64,000 nucleotides of DNA from Pleurocapsa minor GSE-CHR-MK 17-07R (GCA_019359125.1 JAHHHY010000002.1:372001-436000), one strand, 5' to 3'; counted from the stretch's first letter, positions 19,772 to 29,345 are shown. Made by a program: numbers and translations. The notes: a model not told the origin generated them from the sequence alone.

Positions 19772-21097
19772 TTGAAAAAAAGACTGTTTCTTAGTGCATT
19801 GGCGTTGACTGCGGTTGCCAGTTTTGGTGTTGCTGCCCAGGATACTACTGCTGTGTATGGTGATCTGCTGCCCGATGCGCCTGCGCTTGCCGCCCGTGGT
19901 GAGTACAGCGTCGGCGTGCAGACGCTGAATCTGGTCAACCCCGGCCAGGTCGATATTAATAATTTGAGTGAAACGAATCCGGATGCCGTTTATGACCGTC
20001 CGCTGACGATCGATGTGTGGTATCCCGCCATCATCCCTGCCGACGCCGCTGAACTGACCACTTACGAGAGTCAGCTGGGCCGCGCCGATGCGGGCGATGT
20101 GGAACCCTTCACGTTCCAGGGGCGCGCTTTCCGTGACGCCCTGCCGAACGCCGAAGGCGGGCCGTTCCCGCTGGTGATCGTCTCGCACGGCTTCCCCGGC
20201 TCGCGCTACATGATGACCTACCTGACCGAAAATCTGGCCTCCAAGGGCTACATTGTCGCGGCGATCGATCACACCGACTCGACCTTTGCCGACGCAGGTA
20301 ACTTCTTCAGCACGCTGATGAATCGCGCGCTGGACCAGAACTTCGTGCTCAATGAAATTGCCACTCTGGGCGCTGCCGAAGAAGGCTTCCTGAGCGGTCT
20401 GGTCAATGCCGACAATACCGCCATCATCGGCTACTCGATGGGTGGCTACGGCGCCCTGAATGCCGCTGGCGCTGGCTATAACAGCGTGCTGCAGGGTTTC
20501 CTGCCCGCGATTGAGCCGCGTATGGCCGGCAATGCCGACTACGCCGCATCGCTGGACACGCGCATCAAGGCGATCGTGGTGTTTGCCCCGTGGGGCGGCG
20601 ACCTGAGCGCCTTCGGCCTGCCCGGCGTCGGCTTCTGGGACCCTGAAGCCCTCGGTGGCATCACGGTGCCGTCGCTGTGGATCGCTGGTGAGCTGGACGA
20701 CGTCGCTGGCTATGATGCGATCGTCAGCCTGTTCGACAACGCCGTGAACTCCGAGCGCTATCTGCTGACCTACGAGAACGCGCTGCACAACGTGGCGCCG
20801 AATCCGCCGCCGGCCGTCGTGCGCAACTTCGGCGACTACGAACGTTATTCTGAACCCGCCTGGGACGAAGCGCGCATCAACAACATCAATCAGCACTTCG
20901 TGAGCGCCTTCCTCGCGCAGTATTTGCTCGGTGAAGACAACAGCAGCTACCTGCAGCCCGCCGTGGAAAACGCCAATGACGGCGTGTTCAGCGTGGACGA
21001 AGCGGGCAGCCCGACGGCAGACAATACCTACTGGGCCGGTTTCCTGAACCGCACCGCCACGGGTATGAGCCTGCGTTACGTCGCCGCTGGCGAGTAA
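19772..21097 (+). CDS. Secreted alpha/beta hydrolase (PAF-acetylhydrolase/dienelactone-hydrolase-like)
   Basis: 441 residues if translation begins at TTG 19772, which gives a clean signal peptide (KKRLFLSALAL core, cleavage after VAA near residue 23) with GAGGTTGGT upstream. Longer in-frame starts bury that peptide. The fold is alpha/beta hydrolase. VIVSHGFPGSRY forms the oxyanion region, IGYSMGGYGA is the nucleophile elbow with serine, and the C-terminal ENALHNVAP supplies histidine. PAF-AH isoform II-type enzymes have this order. Natural substrate unknown. TATAAT at 19727-19732 may be its -10 box. Confidence 0.85.
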   Translation: MKKRLFLSALALTAVASFGVAAQDTTAVYGDLLPDAPALAARGEYSVGVQTLNLVNPGQVDINNLSETNPDAVYDRPLTIDVWYPAIIPADAAELTTYESQLGRADAGDVEPFTFQGRAFRDALPNAEGGPFPLVIVSHGFPGSRYMMTYLTENLASKGYIVAAIDHTDSTFADAGNFFSTLMNRALDQNFVLNEIATLGAAEEGFLSGLVNADNTAIIGYSMGGYGALNAAGAGYNSVLQGFLPAIEPRMAGNADYAASLDTRIKAIVVFAPWGGDLSAFGLPGVGFWDPEALGGITVPSLWIAGELDDVAGYDAIVSLFDNAVNSERYLLTYENALHNVAPNPPPAVVRNFGDYERYSEPAWDEARINNINQHFVSAFLAQYLLGEDNSSYLQPAVENANDGVFSVDEAGSPTADNTYWAGFLNRTATGMSLRYVAAGE

Positions 21098-21131
21098 ATC
21101 ACAGTCATACAGCCAGTTCTGCTGACTGAAT

Positions 21132-21172
21132 AAAGAGTCCCCGCATACGTAACAGTATGCGGGGACTCTTTT
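21132..21172 (+). terminator. Strong hairpin terminator
   Basis: A perfect 17-bp stem runs 21132-21148 with 21155-21171 around a six-base loop. It starts AAAGAGTCCCC and ends GGGGACTCTTT followed by T. It separates the hydrolase gene from the convergent methyltransferase relic and can work in both directions. Confidence 0.9.
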
Positions 21173-21215
21173 GTGTTGATTGTTCCTTACGGGCTGACCT
21201 GTAGGCTCAGACGCG

Positions 21216-22046
21216 CTATTTGCGCCAGTAGCATCCTGTCCAGTCGATCTGCTCGATCGGCGCGGTGATGGCATGGCGGGCGCGATAGTCATTGACGGCC
21301 TGCATACAGGCGGCCAGCGCGCCATCGTCGATGATGCAGAAGCCGCCGGGGCTGAGCTTTGGATACAGCGCCTCCAGCGCCTGCATGGTCGACTCGTACA
21401 GGTCGCCGTCCAGCCGGATGATCGCGAACTGCTGGCTGTCCAGCGCGGGCAGTGTGTCTTTGAACCAGCCTTTGACGAATACGACCTGCTCATCCAGCAG
21501 TCCGAAGCGCCGGAAATTCTCGCGCACTTGTTCCAGCGAGACGGCCAATGGCGCAGCGCGGTACAGGATATCGCCCGCGTCAGCCGGATACTGCGCTGCA
21601 TCCGGGACTGGCAGGCCGGCGAAGCTGTCGGCGACAAACACCCGCCTGTCCGTGACGCCATGGGCAAACAGCGTCGCCCGCATCAGTATGGATGCGCCGC
21701 CGCGCCACACGCCGGTTTCGATCAGGTCGCCGGGCACCCCTCTTTCAGGGCAGTTTCCACAGCATCCTGAAGCTGGTCCAGCCGTGCCATGCCCGCCATC
21801 GAGTAGGCTTGAGGCGGCCAGATGCGCCCTTCACGCACGGCCTCGTCGGATACCCGCCACGACCGATACAGCTCCAGCCGTAGCCGGTTCAGCAGCATAC
21901 GCAGCAGATTCCCCAATGCACGGCGCGGGCCGGATTTGACATAGTTGTACGTGCCAATCGGCATGCCGACTGTGGGATACAGCGTAAAGGTCAGGGCTTT
22001 TTTTAAGCAGGTCGAGATACTGGCCGGGAAGTGGATTGTCTGTCAT
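21216..22046 (-). pseudogene. TylF/macrocin-type O-methyltransferase with two frameshifts
   Basis: The protein can be rebuilt from three pieces. ATG 22046 gives MTDNPLPGQYLDLLKK. At A7 (about 22002-22008) one A too many shifts the frame to ALTFTLYPTVGMPIGTYNYV, which runs to VETALKEG. At G4 (about 21735-21738) one G too few shifts it back to VPGDLIETGVWRGGAS and on to 21216. The restored product is about 277 residues with SAM-binding GDLIETGVWRGG and metal-site RLDGDLYES and IIDDGA, as in TylF_MT. The two indels compensate, and both lie in homopolymers. It could be a decayed gene, a sequencing error or slippage. Confidence 0.8.
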
Positions 22047-22377
22047 TATGCGGTTATTCTCCCCTTGGGCATTGGCTGTCTGAATCAATGGATCGGACAA
22101 CTGCGCGACATCGACTATACTGTTTTTTTGGAAAAGACTAACGGCCTTGCCCAAAGCGCCTGCTGCGTGCACAGCAGGCGCTGAATCATGAACACGAACG
22201 CATCATTCCCGACTGGATCGCTCTGAAGATGGAGCTTAATGAACTGCGCGCAGCCGCCGAACGAAAATAGGCCGTCACTGCCGCCTTCCAACCTGTGCTT
22301 TTTGCGAGGGTGGGTAATGGGACCGGCCTGTAGCTCGTACAATCACGTCACGCATATGTGCAACATCAGGGAGAATT
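22047..22377. other. Divergent intergenic region with a gene-tail relic
   Basis: 331 bp between the methyltransferase and the flavoprotein gene. Bases 22161-22192 match 25053-25084, the stop/start junction between the two FGE-fold genes, at 30 of 32 positions. In the matching frame they encode a similar tail (AACTAGAES then stop, versus AARTAGPES). In another frame, 22142-22270 encodes 42 residues ending MELNELRAAAERK and stop. It looks like the remains of a rearranged tandem array. TACAAT near 22338 is a possible -10 box for the flavoprotein. Confidence 0.5.
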
Positions 22378-24039
22378 ATGGCTGCAATTGACGAGACGGT
22401 TGCCTTTCCCACCCTCACGCCCGAACAGCTTGATTTGCTGCGCCCGTATGGCGTGGTCAGGGAGGTGGCAGACGGGGAAATCCTGTTTGAGTATGGCGAT
22501 GTAGGCTACGATTTCTTTGTTGTCCTGTCCGGACAGATCGATATCTTTGAGAACTCCGAGGGAACTCCCCGGCTGCTGGCCTCACACACAGCAGGGCGGT
22601 TCCTGGGGGAAGTGAGCATTTTCACCGGCCAGTCGGTATTCCTGACCGGCCGCGTGCGCACGGCGGGCCATGTGCTTCAGATCACGCCCGGCCAGCTGCG
22701 CCATATCGTGGCCGAGATTCCTCAGTTGAGCGATATCATCGTGAACGCATTTCTCATGCGCCGCCTGATCATCATGGAGGACGCCAGCGCGGGCATGCGC
22801 ATCATCGGCTCGCGCTACAGCCGCGATACCCAGCGCCTGCGCGAGTTTGCCGCACGCAATCGGCTGCCGCATGTGTGGGTGGACCTGGAGCAGGATGCCG
22901 CTGCCGAGCTTCTGCTAAGCGAGCTGCAGGTGCGCCCGGATGAGACGCCGGTGGTGGTCTGGCAGGGGCGGCGGGTGCTGCGGAACCCTACCAATGCCGA
23001 GCTGATCGGCGAGCTGGGTCTGCCGGTCAATGTGCCGCATGATGAAATTTTTGACCTGCTGGTGGTCGGGGCTGGCCCGGCCGGGCTGGCCGCTGCTGTG
23101 TATGGCGCGTCTGAAGGTCTGAAAACAATCTCGCTGGATGCGGTGGCCGTGGGTGGGCAGGCGGGCACGTCGTCAAAAATCGAGAATTATCTGGGCTTTC
23201 CGGCGGGTTTGTCCGGGTCTGACCTGGCAGGGCGGGCGGTGCTGCAAGCCCAGAAATTCGGCGCACGCATTTTCACCCCGTCCGAGGCGATTCGGCTGGA
23301 CTGCGAGGGCAATTACTATATTGTCGAGACCAGCAATGGCGACCGCATTGCCGCGCGTGCCATCATCATCGCCAGTGGCGCGCAGTATCGCAAGCTGTCG
23401 GTGCCGCGCCTGGAGGAATTCGAGGGGACGGGTGTGTTTTATGCCGCGACTGAGAATGAAGCGCGCCTGTGCGAGAATCAGGATGTGATTGTGGTGGGCG
23501 GCGGAAACTCGGCGGGGCAGGCGGCTATGTTCCTGTCCGGGCGGGCGCGGGCGGTCTATATCATGATTCGCGGGGCCGACCTAAATCGCACGATGTCGCG
23601 CTATCTGATCGATCGCATCGCCCAGACGCAGAATATTCAAGTGCTCACACACACGGAAATCCGCGAACTGCTGGGCGAGGGTCGGCTGACGGGCGTCATG
23701 GCCCAGCATAACCAGACCGGGGAACTGATCGAAGTGCCCGCGCAGGCGGTATTTGCTTTTATCGGCGCCAGCCCGCACACCGAATGGCTGCGCGATATGA
23801 TGGTGCTGGATGAACACGGCTTCATCCCCACTGGCGACAGCCTGCCGCTGGATGCGCTGAATCCTGAAGACTGGACGGATGTGGGGCGCAGACCGATGCT
23901 GTTTGAGACCAGCCTGCCTGGAATTTTCGCTGTAGGCGATGTACGCAGCGGGTCCGTCAAGCGCGTCGCCTCGGCGGTGGGCGAAGGCTCGATGGCTGTC
24001 CGCTTTGTGCATGAATATCTCGGCCTCGGCACTCAATAA
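22378..24039 (+). CDS. Cyclic nucleotide-binding domain, thioredoxin-like domain and thioredoxin-reductase-like flavoprotein
   Basis: 553 residues in three parts. Residues 10-125 are a cNMP-binding domain ([32 protein letters not shown]). About 140-215 resembles a thioredoxin/AhpF-like fold without CxxC. About 220-545 is a TrxR-type FAD/NAD(P)H oxidoreductase ([62 protein letters not shown]). The usual redox pair CATC is absent ([15 protein letters not shown]), so it cannot run classic dithiol chemistry. RBS AGGGAG precedes the ATG. An FGE-fold gene starts 11 bp later. Confidence 0.92.
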   Translation: MAAIDETVAFPTLTPEQLDLLRPYGVVREVADGEILFEYGDVGYDFFVVLSGQIDIFENSEGTPRLLASHTAGRFLGEVSIFTGQSVFLTGRVRTAGHVLQITPGQLRHIVAEIPQLSDIIVNAFLMRRLIIMEDASAGMRIIGSRYSRDTQRLREFAARNRLPHVWVDLEQDAAAELLLSELQVRPDETPVVVWQGRRVLRNPTNAELIGELGLPVNVPHDEIFDLLVVGAGPAGLAAAVYGASEGLKTISLDAVAVGGQAGTSSKIENYLGFPAGLSGSDLAGRAVLQAQKFGARIFTPSEAIRLDCEGNYYIVETSNGDRIAARAIIIASGAQYRKLSVPRLEEFEGTGVFYAATENEARLCENQDVIVVGGGNSAGQAAMFLSGRARAVYIMIRGADLNRTMSRYLIDRIAQTQNIQVLTHTEIRELLGEGRLTGVMAQHNQTGELIEVPAQAVFAFIGASPHTEWLRDMMVLDEHGFIPTGDSLPLDALNPEDWTDVGRRPMLFETSLPGIFAVGDVRSGSVKRVASAVGEGSMAVRFVHEYLGLGTQ

Positions 24040-24050
24040 GGGGTAGGGTG

Positions 24051-25082
24051 ATGTCGGCATTCGAGTGGCTGACGGGCAATCCAAAGAAACGCAGGTCGAA
24101 GTATTCGGAACTGGATTTTTTCGCCCCGCCTTTCAGGGGCATCCTGCATCCCGACAACTGGTGTGAGGTACCAGGCGGGGAAGCCCAGCTTGGCCTGACG
24201 CCGGAACAGGCCAAGAAAGTGTGGCTGTACTCGCCTGAGGGCAAGACTGAAAATGAGATGATCCAGGCGATGCAGGATGAAGTCGAGGCCGATATCCGAA
24301 ATTCAAAACACGACACCTCATGGCTGGAGAAGTCGATTCCCTACAACCTGGTTTCGTCCGGATTTAACTATTCGCCGATTCCTGCGCGCATAGTCACGCT
24401 GCCCACGTTCTATATATCGCGCTGCCAGATTACAGAAATGCAGATGCGCGACTTCATAAGATACGAAATGCCTGCGGAACAGATTCGCGGCATTACGGAT
24501 CTGCCGCGTCTGCGACGATGGCGTTTTTCACTGCGGGATAATTGGTCGATCCAAAGCAGCCGCGAGCCGTTCAGGTTAGGATCTCGCAGCGAAGTCTTCG
24601 CCTTCTGCGAGCACATCGGAGCGCGCCTGCCGACTGCTGATGAGTGGGAAAAGGCGGCCAGAGGCACGGATGGCCGCCTGTATCCGTGGGGCGATGAATG
24701 GGATGAATCGCGCGGATTCTTCTATTACGACCAGCCGCTGCCGGATGATATTGATCCCATCGATAGTAATGCGGTTGATGCTTATCCTCGTGGTGCCAGC
24801 CCATACGGTGTATTGGGCATGGCAGGTGGATATTCAGAGATGGCCTTTGTGGAGCGCAGTGCCGAGTCGGAGTATCTCGTAAATGGGGAGTGGCTGAGCA
24901 TTGGGGTAAAAGGCTGCCACCGCAGGGATGGTGATGCTTCCCGGGCTCATATTCAGCACCTGGTAGCGAACAAGGGGCACAGGTCATTTAAATGGGTCGC
25001 TTTTCGACCGATGCTTGAAAAGTGGCCGCGCCAGCAGTGGCGTGGCGTTGATGCTGCGCGCACAGCAGGCCCTGAATCATGA
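24051..25082 (+). CDS. FGE-sulfatase (SUMF1) fold protein, first tandem copy
   Basis: 343 residues from ATG 24051 (a GTG one codon earlier is possible; GGGGTAGGG upstream). The N-terminal 110 residues contain [19 protein letters not shown] and a long insert. The FGE-sulfatase core follows ([57 protein letters not shown]). The canonical RGGSW and paired catalytic cysteines are missing, so formylglycine synthesis is doubtful and a binding role is likelier. It is 11 bp after the flavoprotein and overlaps the next gene by ATGA. Confidence 0.87.
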   Translation: MSAFEWLTGNPKKRRSKYSELDFFAPPFRGILHPDNWCEVPGGEAQLGLTPEQAKKVWLYSPEGKTENEMIQAMQDEVEADIRNSKHDTSWLEKSIPYNLVSSGFNYSPIPARIVTLPTFYISRCQITEMQMRDFIRYEMPAEQIRGITDLPRLRRWRFSLRDNWSIQSSREPFRLGSRSEVFAFCEHIGARLPTADEWEKAARGTDGRLYPWGDEWDESRGFFYYDQPLPDDIDPIDSNAVDAYPRGASPYGVLGMAGGYSEMAFVERSAESEYLVNGEWLSIGVKGCHRRDGDASRAHIQHLVANKGHRSFKWVAFRPMLEKWPRQQWRGVDAARTAGPES

Positions 25083-26104
25083 AGCTGACGGGCAAACCCC
25101 AAAAGCCCAGCCCGACATATTCGGAACTGGATTTTTTCGCCCCGCCTTTCAGGGGCATTCTGCATCCCGACAACTGGTGTGAGGTTCCAGGCGGAGAAGC
25201 CCAGCTTGGCCTGACGTCGGAACAGGCGAAGAAGGTATGGCTGTACTCGCCTGAGGGCAGGACTGAAAACGAGATGATCCAGGCGATGCAGGATGAGGTC
25301 GAGGCCAGGATCCGAAATTCAAAACACGGTACCGCATGGCTGGAGAAGTCGATTCCCTACAACCTGGTTTCGTCCGGATTTAACTATTCGCCGATTCCTG
25401 CGCGCATAGTCACCCTGCCGACTTTCTACATGTCGCGCTGTCAGATTACTGGCAGGCAGATGAGCGACTTTATGAAGTACCAAATGCCTGCGGAACAGAT
25501 TCGCGGTATTACGGATATGCCACGGTTGGTGCGATGGCGTCAGCACACATGGGGCAAATGGTCGATCTTCAACACGCGCAATCCTTTCAATGTGACCAAT
25601 ATTCACGAGGTCTTCGCCTTCTGCGAGCACATTAGAGCGCGCCTGCCGACTGCTGATGAGTGGGAAAAGGCGGCCAGAGGCACGGATGGCCGTCTGTATC
25701 CGTGGGGCGATGAATGGGACGAATCGCGCGGATTCTTCTATTACGGCCAGCCGCTGCCCGATGATATAGATCCCATCGATCGTGATGCGGTTGATGCTTA
25801 TCCTCGTGGTGCCAGTCCGTATGGTGTCTTGGGCATGGCTGGCGGGCTGCCAGAACGCGTATACGATAGCCCTAAAGGCGGTTATCCGCAGTATCTTTTG
25901 CATGGTGCGCGTTTTAGCGGGGGTTTAAAAGGTTTTCACCCTAAGGAATCAAGTGCGTCCCTCGCTCATCATCACCATCTGGTCGCCAATCGAAACGATC
26001 AGACCTGGATTTGGGTCGCTTTTCGACCGATGCTCGAAAAGTGGCCGCGCCAGCAGTGGCGTGGCGTCGATGCTGCCGCGCCACCGGCCGCCAGACCTGA
26101 TTAG
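25079..26104 (+). CDS. FGE-sulfatase (SUMF1) fold protein, second tandem copy
   Basis: 341 residues. It is nearly identical to the upstream copy over residues 10-115 and about 185-255. It is strongly divergent at about 125-180 and 255-315 ([15 protein letters not shown] against [14 protein letters not shown]), including a one-codon length change, then identical again at [22 protein letters not shown]. This copy also lacks the catalytic cysteines. It is coupled to copy one by ATGA and forms one operon with the cNMP flavoprotein. Confidence 0.87.
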   Translation: MKLTGKPQKPSPTYSELDFFAPPFRGILHPDNWCEVPGGEAQLGLTSEQAKKVWLYSPEGRTENEMIQAMQDEVEARIRNSKHGTAWLEKSIPYNLVSSGFNYSPIPARIVTLPTFYMSRCQITGRQMSDFMKYQMPAEQIRGITDMPRLVRWRQHTWGKWSIFNTRNPFNVTNIHEVFAFCEHIRARLPTADEWEKAARGTDGRLYPWGDEWDESRGFFYYGQPLPDDIDPIDRDAVDAYPRGASPYGVLGMAGGLPERVYDSPKGGYPQYLLHGARFSGGLKGFHPKESSASLAHHHHLVANRNDQTWIWVAFRPMLEKWPRQQWRGVDAAAPPAARPD

Positions 26105-26143
26105 ATATGGCGGCGGTTCGCGAGACTGAATGTCTGCCTTAAG

Positions 26144-26950
26144 TCATGATGCTGCCGGCGGATACTGCGCATCTGCAAAGGCGTATTGGTGGTAGGCCTG
26201 CACCAGGTTGTCGCGAACGACGTTATAGTAGCAGTCATCACCGCCCCCAAAAGGCAGCAGGACCAGCGGTTCGCTGATTTCGCGCTCCCTCAGCGTCCAG
26301 CCTTCGGGCAGCACCGGCCCGGTCACATCAGGCGTGCCTGTAGCCGTGGCATGCATGACATACAGATTCCCCTCTCCGTCTGACAGTTCATAGATCACGG
26401 GTCCGTTGTAGATGATGCGGTGACATTTGGCGATCGTGTTGATGCTGACATAGCCGGGATTCACCACGTCGCGCGAGCAGCCAGACGCATCCGGGAAGCA
26501 CGACTGGCCCGCTATCGTCGTGAGTTTGAGCCAGGAATAGCCGACCACCTCTTCGATGGTGAAGCAGGCATCGCCTGCACAGTCCGCATCAACATCCGGC
26601 GAACGGAAAAAACACGAGCCGTTGAACAGCAGATTGCGTGTCGAATTTTGCAGCAGCGGCAGGCGGAACGTGAAGTTCGCCCACACGTCATCGGGCATCA
26701 CATTGGGCCCGCCAGCGACATAGATATCGTCTGTTTCCAGGTTGATGAATTCTTTGGCGACGCCGGGGCTGTCTTCATTTCCACCCGCGCACGATGCCCC
26801 TTCCGGCATGGCTGTCTGCACGGTTGCGAAAGAGATTTCGAGCGGCTTCGGCGCAATCAGGTTGTTGATATAACTGAAGACCAGCACGGCGGCCACGATG
26901 ATGACGGCCAGCACCGTGCCGATGATGATGAGCAGATTGCGTTTTTTCAT
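26144..26950 (-). CDS. Membrane-anchored extracellular protein with an unnamed C-terminal domain
   Basis: 268 residues. A lysine-arginine start and one hydrophobic helix (6-30) anchor an outside domain with many cysteines. The C-terminal part (IYELSDGEGNLYVMHA, then PVLPEGWTLREREI, then a D-NLVQAYHQY end) aligns by eye with the C-terminus of the next gene (FTLTSPEGDVYAMQS, LSLPEGWTYQAVRL, DDFLNTYQRI). Shared ancestry is likely. Function unknown. It is downstream of that gene on the same strand, 101 bp away. Confidence 0.7.
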   Translation of the reverse strand: MKKRNLLIIIGTVLAVIIVAAVLVFSYINNLIAPKPLEISFATVQTAMPEGASCAGGNEDSPGVAKEFINLETDDIYVAGGPNVMPDDVWANFTFRLPLLQNSTRNLLFNGSCFFRSPDVDADCAGDACFTIEEVVGYSWLKLTTIAGQSCFPDASGCSRDVVNPGYVSINTIAKCHRIIYNGPVIYELSDGEGNLYVMHATATGTPDVTGPVLPEGWTLREREISEPLVLLPFGGGDDCYYNVVRDNLVQAYHQYAFADAQYPPAAS

Positions 26951-27051
26951 GAGCGATTGTTATCCATGATGTGCAAAACGTACGAGAATGAGACCGATTT
27001 CCTACCTGGTTTTTGCCAGCAGGCAGCGTTGCACCGTGTAGAGTCTGGGCG

Positions 27052-28554
27052 CTACAAAGCCACATTTGGCAGTGGGATACGAATGCGCTGATAGGTGTTC
27101 AGGAAATCATCCTGGACGATAGTGGTTTCACCGCCAGACAACAGGAAGTAGTCCTGTGCCAGACGCACGGCCTGGTACGTCCAGCCTTCCGGCAGGCTCA
27201 GTCGCTCTCCCAATGATTCGAGCGCATCGATCGTCAGCGTCGGGTCGATGATCTGCGCGAACGACTGCATGGCGTACACATCGCCTTCAGGGGATGTGAG
27301 CGTGAACATCAGCTCGCCGGCATAGAACACATAGCGGGTATCGCGCTGCACGGTATTCGGGCTATACAACTGGTCACCCACCAGGTCTCCACGCAGGCGC
27401 GTTTCCAGAATGGCGCGCAGCGTCATGTCGATGCTGCCGAAGGTGGCCTGTTCTCCCGTGGCGGTCACGCCACCCAGAGCGGCGATTTCATCGATGACCC
27501 AGTAACGCGGCCCGTTCAGGCGCACATTGACTGCTCCCAGTTGTGTTTCCAGTTCGGGCGCATCCAGCGCATCCCATGCGTCCTGCGGGCAGTCGTTCAG
27601 GCCCAGCGTGTTCCAGATTTCTGTGCGCAGGGTGATGCCGCTGCGGTACGTGGGCACCACCTCGCAGTAGCGCACATTACGCACCTGCTGCGACATCAGC
27701 GTGCTGTCTGGTTGCACGGATACGATTGTTTCGGGGTTGAGGGTGTCCTGATTGGGGTCATACAGGTGCCCGGCCGGGAAATAAACGGTTTCCGGCTGGC
27801 CGCCCACGTTCAGGCAGAGCAGATGATTGTTGTCACCGTCGCCCAGGTCGGCCAGTGCAAACGGCGTGGCTTCCACCACGCTGCCGTCGTGCTGGCGTAG
27901 CGCAACCCGATATAGCAGGCGCTCCGGTTCGCCCGCTTCTTCGCCGTCGGCATTGCTGACACCGCCCGCCCAGGTGGCGCGCACAATCTGCATCGTGCCT
28001 GCGGATGGGCAGCCAGTCCCCTGCTGGCGTCCTGAGCCCCGGTCGAGCATCCACTGTGAGGCGGGCACCGATTCGGCGACGATCAGCGTCGGCCCGGACG
28101 ACAATGGCGTCACTTCGACGCCCGCACCCATGAAGTTTGCGCCGTCGCTGCTGGCCAGCAGATCATCGACCACATCCACGCGCACGGGCGGGTCATTTTC
28201 AGCACTGCCGAATTCGCCAATCAGCAGCACGGTGCGCAGTTCGCCGGCATCGACCGCCGGGCTAAGCGTGACGCAAAACGGCGTGCTGATATTGCCTGAC
28301 GCTGTGGTAACGGCAAAATCGGCAGCATCCAGCGTGTCCGGGTCGATCACCTGCGACAGGATTACCGGCATGCCGTCCTGGTTTCGTGCGCCCAGACACA
28401 GACCATTGGCGCCGAGGGGGAGGGCATTGTCCAGACCATAGAATGCTGATAACAGCGTCGCTGCTGGGGCAGTATCGCCCTGAGCACCAGCCATGCTGAT
28501 GGATAAGAACGAGACAAGTGTGGCGCACGACAGCGCCGCGATGTGTTTCCTCAA
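27052..28554 (-). CDS. Large secreted protein with the same unnamed C-terminal domain
   Basis: 500 residues. The signal peptide MRKHIAALSC...SMAGAQG is cleaved after AGA at about residue 24. The N-terminal 260 residues are beta-rich with scattered cysteines (NGLCLGARNQDGMPVILSQVIDPDTL). The C-terminal 220 residues share the LPEGW-containing domain of the adjacent membrane-anchored protein. No enzyme motif is seen. It is transcribed divergently from a TetR gene across two 15-bp palindromes, so that regulator probably controls it. Confidence 0.75.
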   Translation of the reverse strand: MRKHIAALSCATLVSFLSISMAGAQGDTAPAATLLSAFYGLDNALPLGANGLCLGARNQDGMPVILSQVIDPDTLDAADFAVTTASGNISTPFCVTLSPAVDAGELRTVLLIGEFGSAENDPPVRVDVVDDLLASSDGANFMGAGVEVTPLSSGPTLIVAESVPASQWMLDRGSGRQQGTGCPSAGTMQIVRATWAGGVSNADGEEAGEPERLLYRVALRQHDGSVVEATPFALADLGDGDNNHLLCLNVGGQPETVYFPAGHLYDPNQDTLNPETIVSVQPDSTLMSQQVRNVRYCEVVPTYRSGITLRTEIWNTLGLNDCPQDAWDALDAPELETQLGAVNVRLNGPRYWVIDEIAALGGVTATGEQATFGSIDMTLRAILETRLRGDLVGDQLYSPNTVQRDTRYVFYAGELMFTLTSPEGDVYAMQSFAQIIDPTLTIDALESLGERLSLPEGWTYQAVRLAQDYFLLSGGETTIVQDDFLNTYQRIRIPLPNVAL

Positions 28555-28599
28555 TTGAAGGCTCCTGGAGACGATTTGCGCTGATACTCTGGCATTTGT

Positions 28600-28633
28600 G
28601 ATACACTTTGTATCTAGTGATACATACTGTATC
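28600..28633. promoter_or_regulatory. Tandem TetR-type operators GATACA-N3-TGTATC
   Basis: Two 15-bp palindromes, GATACACTTTGTATC (28600-28614) and GATACATACTGTATC (28619-28633), have centres 19 bp apart, about two helical turns, in the divergent region between the secreted-protein gene and the tetR gene. A third partial copy (TGTATCATAC) follows at about 28645. The layout fits cooperative binding by the adjacent TetR protein. Confidence 0.75.
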
Positions 28634-28721
28634 TTTACTGTCTGTGTATCATACGGAGGATGCCGGCTCCGTCAACCAGCGGTTGTAATGCGGCGTTACT
28701 TATGTAACAGGTGTAACAGAT

Positions 28722-29339
28722 ATGACGATCAATCGAGATGACCCGCGCGTGCGCAGGACGCGCCGTGGCTTGCAGGAAGCCTTTGTGCGATTGATTCTGA
28801 AACAGGGCTACGACAGCGTGTCGATACAGGATATTGCGACGGAAGCGGAGATGGCGCGCATCACGTTTTATCGCCATTACCGCGACAAAGAGGAACTGCT
28901 GACGGACTGCCTGAATACGCTGTACGAGGAACTGATCGCTCGCACCGAGCACTTCTCTCCGCAGGGGCTGGCCGCCGGTTACTCACCCGTGCAGGTCCTG
29001 TATGAACACATGCAGGAGCAGGAGGCATTGTATCGCGTGCTGTTTTCCAGCCGTGGCACGCAAACAGTGATCGAGCGCCTGCGCCACCACATTGCCGGCA
29101 AGGCCATGGAGGCCATCCGCGCGACGGGCCGCCAGCCCATCGGCGGTCTGCCCGTGGAACTGATTGCCTATCATGCGGCCAGCGCCCAGATCGGCCTGGC
29201 GATGTGGTGGCTGGATCAGGGCAAGCCATATCCGGCAGACTACATGGCGCGAATGTCGCTGTGGCTGTCGCTGCGCGGGTTTCTGGCGGCTGTTGGTGTG
29301 ACGGAATACCAGCCGCCTGTGCCTACACTGGAAATTTGA
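28722..29339 (+). CDS. TetR family transcriptional regulator
   Basis: 205 residues. The N-terminal HTH is clear (RRTRRGLQEAFVRLILKQGY, VSIQDIATEAEMARITFYRHYRDKEEL). The helical C-terminal domain resembles TetR_C regulators of the YxaF/DhaS type. The start is at ATG 28722, preceded by further dyads (GTTACTTATGTAAC at about 28691-28704). It is divergent from the 500-residue secreted protein and probably represses both. Ligand unknown. Confidence 0.9.
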   Translation: MTINRDDPRVRRTRRGLQEAFVRLILKQGYDSVSIQDIATEAEMARITFYRHYRDKEELLTDCLNTLYEELIARTEHFSPQGLAAGYSPVQVLYEHMQEQEALYRVLFSSRGTQTVIERLRHHIAGKAMEAIRATGRQPIGGLPVELIAYHAASAQIGLAMWWLDQGKPYPADYMARMSLWLSLRGFLAAVGVTEYQPPVPTLEI

Positions 29340-29345
29340 ACGCTC

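Noticed and set aside
19736-21667. A 643-residue open frame antisense to the secreted hydrolase and into the methyltransferase
   Set aside because: It crosses a strong terminator hairpin and two real genes, with biased composition expected of an antisense shadow.
21995-22012. Programmed frameshift site at the A7 run of the methyltransferase
   Set aside because: It requires a +1 shift where A7 favours -1. A second, compensating indel at a G run makes error or decay simpler.
24051-26104. Diversity-generating retroelement target genes
   Set aside because: The FGE/lectin fold and C-terminal variability fit, but there is no reverse transcriptase or template repeat in the window. The differences are not confined to adenine positions and include silent changes and a codon insertion.
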